Origin: Clostridium_AM sp900759715
Lineage (GTDB): Bacteria > Bacillota > Clostridia > Clostridiales > Clostridiaceae
DNA: 64,000 nt
Assembly: GCA_900759715.1 (NCBI GenBank)
Contig: CAAEXF010000058.1
Coordinates: 108,335-172,334 of the forward strand
Reading direction: 5' to 3'
The stretch's first letter is position 1, and each line of letters begins with the position of its first letter. The translations under genes were made by a program, and so were the position numbers. The notes beneath the pieces are model-generated. The model was not told the DNA's origin. It searched no databases and saw only the letters and a list, made by a program, of their open reading frames with translations. Below, piece after piece: positions 60,706-64,000 of the stretch.

Positions 60706-60776
60706 ATTATATCATGATTTTTTCAATTTTATTCCTTTTCTTACTCAATAGCATAATTTTGCTACCGAATAGTAAT
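60706..60776 (-). promoter_or_regulatory. AgrA-type promoter of agrBD and, likely, the CIS cluster
   Basis: TATAAT at 60706-60711 lies about 20 bp before the agrB start. At 17-bp spacing the -35 hexamer is poor (AATAAA). Upstream, on the minus strand, ACTATTCGG and GCTATTGAG are direct repeats exactly 21 bp apart (60743-60776), as for LytTR regulators. The same layout recurs at 23050-23120. Confidence 0.72.
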
Positions 60777-60803
60777 TTTTGATATAAATTTACAAAAAAT
60801 ATA

Positions 60804-60854
60804 AAAGAAGATATTTTAAAATGAGATAAAATCTCTTTTAAAATATCTTCTTTT
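60804..60854 (-). terminator. Terminator of agrC
   Basis: A very long stem: AAAGAAGATATTTTAAAA pairs with TTTTAAAATATCTTCTTT and the inner GAGAT with ATCTC, followed by T-rich sequence. It separates agrAC from agrBD, so the two halves are separate transcripts. Confidence 0.85.
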
Positions 60855-60889
60855 ATATAATTAAAATAAATTTAATACACTTTTATTGT

Positions 60890-62206
60890 TTATATCAATT
60901 TCATCAATATTTTTATTGTAAATATATTATCTTTATAAAAATATTCTACAAAGCCATCATATCTTTCTACTATATTATTTATTATCTTAACTCCCAATCC
61001 ATGGTTCTTTTTATCTTTTTTAGTACTTTGGAATTTTTTCATTGTACTTATAGGGTTTGTCTTAGCTGCATTAGAAACTAAAATGAGTAAATAATCTTTA
61101 TATGGATTTATTTTTACATCTATTCTTTTTTTATCTTCATTGTTAATTTCTTTAGATGCTTCTATTGCATTGTCAATAACATTGCTTAATACAGATAATA
61201 AATCTATAGATTTTATTTTTATTTCTTTTGGTACATTGGCCTTTATATCTATGTTAATATTATATTCTTCTGCTAAAATACTTTTTTGATTTAATATAGC
61301 ATCAACTATATCATTTCCACTTTTTATTAGAATAGAATCTAAAACTACAATATTATTTATACTTTCTATATATTCTATTCCTTCCTGTATTTTATTGTTT
61401 TTAATTAAAGATAAAGTACAAATAATATGATTTTTAAAATCATGTCTAAGTTTACGAGTTTCATTATATAATTCTTCTTTTTCCAAGTAGTGTTTTTCCA
61501 TTATTTCATTTTTTAATTCAATTATTTTATATTCTTGTTCTTTTTCATAATACTTACCTAATTTAAGAAATATATAATTAATAAAAAAAGTTATAATTAA
61601 AATTCCAACAGAACATACTATAAAATATAAAGATTTATCAAAATAATATTGTGATACAGCTCCAATTTTACCTATTAATATTAAAATAATGAACAGTATT
61701 GAAAATATACTTAAAACCATATACCAGTATTTTAATGGAATATCTAAATTAGCTTTATCAACAAAATAACAAATCATTTTTAATATAATAAACACTAACA
61801 TTTTGCAAAGACATACTAAAAATACTCTAGCCCAATTTTCTTCAAAAAGCATTTTTTGTAAGTCTATTTTCATAACTATCATTAATATATTGGCTACAAC
61901 TATGTCACTTAAAATCATTACTATAACTGCAATCATTGTAAATATTATTTTATTTTTTAAAGTTCCCTCATATAAAATTATAACAAAGAGTATTAAAACA
62001 CCAATGGATAAAATTAGTTTGTTAGTAGAAAAGTTTACCATATCAGTTGAGTAATATATAACCATAGAATATAAAATAATTGTTCCTATATATATGTATT
62101 TATTATCTTTTTTCTTGTTAAAAATATTAGAAAAGAAATTAAAAAATATAATACTTTCGCATAAACCAAATAAAAACTCCATTAATTTACTTACTAAAAT
62201 ATCCAT
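60890..62206 (-). CDS. agrC: AgrC-type sensor histidine kinase
   Basis: 438 aa. About six to seven membrane segments fill the first 210 residues, as in HPK10 receptors for cyclic peptides. The kinase half has the H-box KLRHDFKNHIICTLS, N-box NVIDNAIEAS and G-box HGLGVKIINNIVERY. AgrC senses the ring peptide and phosphorylates AgrA. It starts 5 bp after the stop of agrA and ends before a strong hairpin. Confidence 0.92.
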   Translation of the reverse strand: MDILVSKLMEFLFGLCESIIFFNFFSNIFNKKKDNKYIYIGTIILYSMVIYYSTDMVNFSTNKLILSIGVLILFVIILYEGTLKNKIIFTMIAVIVMILSDIVVANILMIVMKIDLQKMLFEENWARVFLVCLCKMLVFIILKMICYFVDKANLDIPLKYWYMVLSIFSILFIILILIGKIGAVSQYYFDKSLYFIVCSVGILIITFFINYIFLKLGKYYEKEQEYKIIELKNEIMEKHYLEKEELYNETRKLRHDFKNHIICTLSLIKNNKIQEGIEYIESINNIVVLDSILIKSGNDIVDAILNQKSILAEEYNINIDIKANVPKEIKIKSIDLLSVLSNVIDNAIEASKEINNEDKKRIDVKINPYKDYLLILVSNAAKTNPISTMKKFQSTKKDKKNHGLGVKIINNIVERYDGFVEYFYKDNIFTIKILMKLI

Positions 62207-62211
62207 GATCT

Positions 62212-62922
62212 TTACTCTGCATATAATGTAAATGCTCTTTTTATGTCATTTACTCTATATCTACTTATTGGCAATTTTTCTTTATTATCTAAGATTATAT
62301 CTAATTTGTTTATGCTAAATACATATTTGAGATTAACCATACAAGTTCTATGTATCAAAATAAAACTTGTATCATCAAATTCATTAATTAAATTATTAAA
62401 TTGAGTATTTAATAATTTGTATTTTATATTAAAAGTTTTTAAATATACTTTTCTATTTATGCACTCAATATATAAAATATCATTTAAATATAATTTAACT
62501 TTTCCAAAATCAGTATTAAAGATATGCTGTTTTTCTTTAACTTTTTCAATAGAATTAATAGAAGAAGTAAGTACCTCAACTAGCTCTTCGTCCACCTTTT
62601 GCTTTCTTAAAAATCTAAATGGGTTATATTTAAAAGATTCGTAGACCAATTCATCCATAGATGTTAAAAATATTATAATAATTTCTTTATTATATTTTCT
62701 TAATAGGTTAGCTATTTCAAATCCATTTATTTGCGGCATATCTATGTCTAAAAATAATATATCAAAATGTTCAGCATTTGTAATTTCTACTAACAATTCA
62801 TTCCCATTAATAAATTTTTTTATTTCTATATCTTCATATAATTTATGAGCTATTTTTTTTATCTTATTATACATACATTCTAGGATTATTTTTTCATCAT
62901 CACAAATAGCTATTTTAATCAT
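62212..62922 (-). CDS. agrA: AgrA-type LytTR response regulator
   Basis: 236 aa from the ATG at 62922 behind GGAGG; the longer frame starts 30 bp upstream without a ribosome site. Receiver domain with DDE near 8-10 and phospho-Asp in ILFLDIDMP (about 58), then a LytTR DNA-binding domain (about 135-235) with YIECINRKVYLKT and FILIHRTCMVNLKYV. LytTR proteins bind two direct repeats one or two turns apart and activate promoters with poor -35 boxes. Targets proposed here are the agrBD promoter and its copy at 23 kb. Confidence 0.92.
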   Translation of the reverse strand: MIKIAICDDEKIILECMYNKIKKIAHKLYEDIEIKKFINGNELLVEITNAEHFDILFLDIDMPQINGFEIANLLRKYNKEIIIIFLTSMDELVYESFKYNPFRFLRKQKVDEELVEVLTSSINSIEKVKEKQHIFNTDFGKVKLYLNDILYIECINRKVYLKTFNIKYKLLNTQFNNLINEFDDTSFILIHRTCMVNLKYVFSINKLDIILDNKEKLPISRYRVNDIKRAFTLYAE

Positions 62923-63223
62923 ACATCCTCCGTATTTTCTCTTATCTGACAATTAAGTACAATAAACTTTTGCAGTTATTAATGTTTTATTTGCGTAATA
63001 ATAGAATAATTATCTTTATATGTATATTTTATATAAATTTTAATTTTATTTCTAGTTAAATTTAACTAATAATTCTTGTTTACATCCAACATAAATAACT
63101 TAATATCTATCTATTTCTTATTGAAATATCTCTATATTTCCTACATTTTATTGCATGAATTACACAATATACATGACATAAATGTCACCTATCCTTCGCA
63201 CAATATTTAACGAGGTGATTTAT
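62923..63223. other. Divergent promoter region, agrA / LysM-CAP gene
   Basis: About 300 AT-rich bases between divergent genes. No open frame with a ribosome site was found. Promoters for agrAC and the LysM-CAP gene are expected. I did not find the agr half-site repeats here. Confidence 0.4.
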
Positions 63224-63841
63224 TTGAAAAGAAAAACTATACTCGCAAGCTCATTTTTATGCTTAATGTTAGTTGGCAGCAAGGTTCATGCTCAACCTAT
63301 ATCCTATACAGTAGTTCCTGGAGATTCAATGTGGAAAATTGCAGTAAAATATGAAATTGGAATAAGTGAAATTATATCTGCTAATCCTCAAATTAGCAAT
63401 CCAGACTTAATCTATCCAGGACAAAAAATAACAGTTCCAAACATACAGGACGTTAAAACTGCTGAAAACAGAGTTATTACTTTAGTAAATGCTGAAAGAG
63501 CTAAAGCTGGACTTTCGCCTTTAAAAGCAAATTGGCAGCTTTCTAGAATTGCCAGATATAAATCACAAGATATGATAGATAAAGGATATTTTTCACATAC
63601 ATCCCCTACTTATGGTTCACCATTTACAATGATACAATCCTTTGGATTAAACTTCTCTGCTGCCGGTGAAAACATTGCAATGGGTCAGCAAACACCTGAA
63701 CAGGTTATGGCAGCATGGATGAATTCACCAGGACACAGAAGTAATATACTAAGCCCTGCATATAGTGAAATAGGTGTAGGACTTGCAAAAAGCCCTAGTG
63801 GAGTTTGCTACTGGACTCAAATGTTTATAAAACCTTATTAG
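63224..63841 (+). CDS. Secreted LysM + CAP (SCP-like) protein
   Basis: 205 aa from the TTG at 63224, 7 nt from GAGGTGA; the longer frame has no ribosome site. A signal peptide ends near VHAQP (about 24). LysM domain at about 27-72 (YTVVPGDSMWKIAVKYEIGISEIISANPQISNPDLIYPGQKITVP) binds peptidoglycan. The CAP domain at about 80-205 carries VNAERAKAGLSPLK, YFSHTSPTYGSPF, GENIAMG, MNSPGHRSNIL and YWTQMFI, with the two conserved histidines. It resembles YkwD/SafA-like spore- or wall-linked proteins. Confidence 0.92.
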   Translation: MKRKTILASSFLCLMLVGSKVHAQPISYTVVPGDSMWKIAVKYEIGISEIISANPQISNPDLIYPGQKITVPNIQDVKTAENRVITLVNAERAKAGLSPLKANWQLSRIARYKSQDMIDKGYFSHTSPTYGSPFTMIQSFGLNFSAAGENIAMGQQTPEQVMAAWMNSPGHRSNILSPAYSEIGVGLAKSPSGVCYWTQMFIKPY

Positions 63842-64000
63842 TTTAGAATTTGAAACTATTGAGGTATATAGGGTTATAAGTCCGAAAGTTAACTTATACC
63901 CCGGGCTATGTTTCCAAGCTTCAGTCCGTTAAAAACTTTTAGTCAGTCTAAAGCTTGTGTTTTAGACGACCTAAGAACCTTCGAGAAACTCGCTATGCTC
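63842..64000. other. Window end, no gene recognised
   Basis: The last 159 bases are less AT-rich than most spacers here. They contain a GAG-AAACTC-type mini-hairpin and several short inverted pieces, but no open frame or known RNA motif was recognised. It may be the start of a structured leader or of an element that continues outside the window. Confidence 0.3.

Noticed and set aside
1..64000. CRISPR array, prophage or insertion sequence
   Set aside because: No regularly spaced repeats, integrase, transposase or terminal inverted repeats were found; the CIS genes lack phage replication, capsid and lysis genes.

Overview
The window is a low-GC Firmicute chromosome segment, almost certainly a Clostridium or close relative. 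Supporting signs are the AT-rich codon use, strong AGGAGG ribosome sites, many TTG/GTG starts, an agr-type peptide quorum-sensing locus, a purine riboswitch, and DegV, PadR, AmmeMemoRadiSam and single-domain CheY genes. No rRNA, tRNA, CRISPR array or insertion sequence was found.

Region 1 (1-20.8 kb) is ordinary core genome: a DTW-domain tRNA modifier, a YetF-type membrane protein, an AEC transporter, a corrinoid-type activation-domain protein, a CheY, an aliphatic-sulfonate/nitrate-type ABC importer, a TerC protein, PadR and DegV genes, a riboswitch-controlled purine permease, a GntR-ABC operon with a perfect operator palindrome, a chemoreceptor, and a fused Memo/AMMECR1 gene followed by its radical-SAM partner.

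Region 2 (20.8-32.99 kb, all minus strand) is an accessory zone. It holds two membrane-associated proteins, a displaced second copy of the agr promoter, a VgrG fragment, and a graded series of polymorphic-toxin tips with immunity genes. The toxin tips are an HNH fragment, a frameshifted HNH-type toxin, a YwqJ-type deaminase followed by YwqK and endonuclease V, a PD-(D/E)XK nuclease with an in-frame stop, and a GH-E nuclease fused to a scrap of Rhs core. Several fragments begin just after a terminator of the preceding gene.

Region 3 (32.99-59.9 kb, minus strand) is one long gene cluster that I read as a contractile-injection (T6SS-like) system of unusual make-up. In transcription order it encodes a 721-aa sheath-like protein, two paralogous Hcp-like tube proteins, a J-domain protein, two FHA proteins, two membrane-anchored PP2C-like proteins, two unknown (possibly baseplate) proteins, an Hsp70-like ATPase, another unknown, VgrG, a DcrB/Eag-like protein, a second VgrG, a pentapeptide protein, an Imm11-like protein, a DUF4280 PAAR-like spike, and a 2541-aa VgrG-Rhs-deaminase effector followed by an Imm1-type immunity gene. 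I see no TssJLM membrane complex and no ClpV-type AAA+ ATPase.

Region 4 (59.9-64 kb) holds agrD, agrB, agrC and agrA immediately upstream of the sheath gene, then a divergent LysM-CAP secreted protein. The agrBD genes have their own promoter with two LytTR-like half-sites 21 bp apart, and nothing terminator-like separates agrD from the sheath gene. The simplest model is that AgrA switches on agrBD together with the injection apparatus at high cell density. The predicted signal peptide uses serine where cysteine normally closes the ring.
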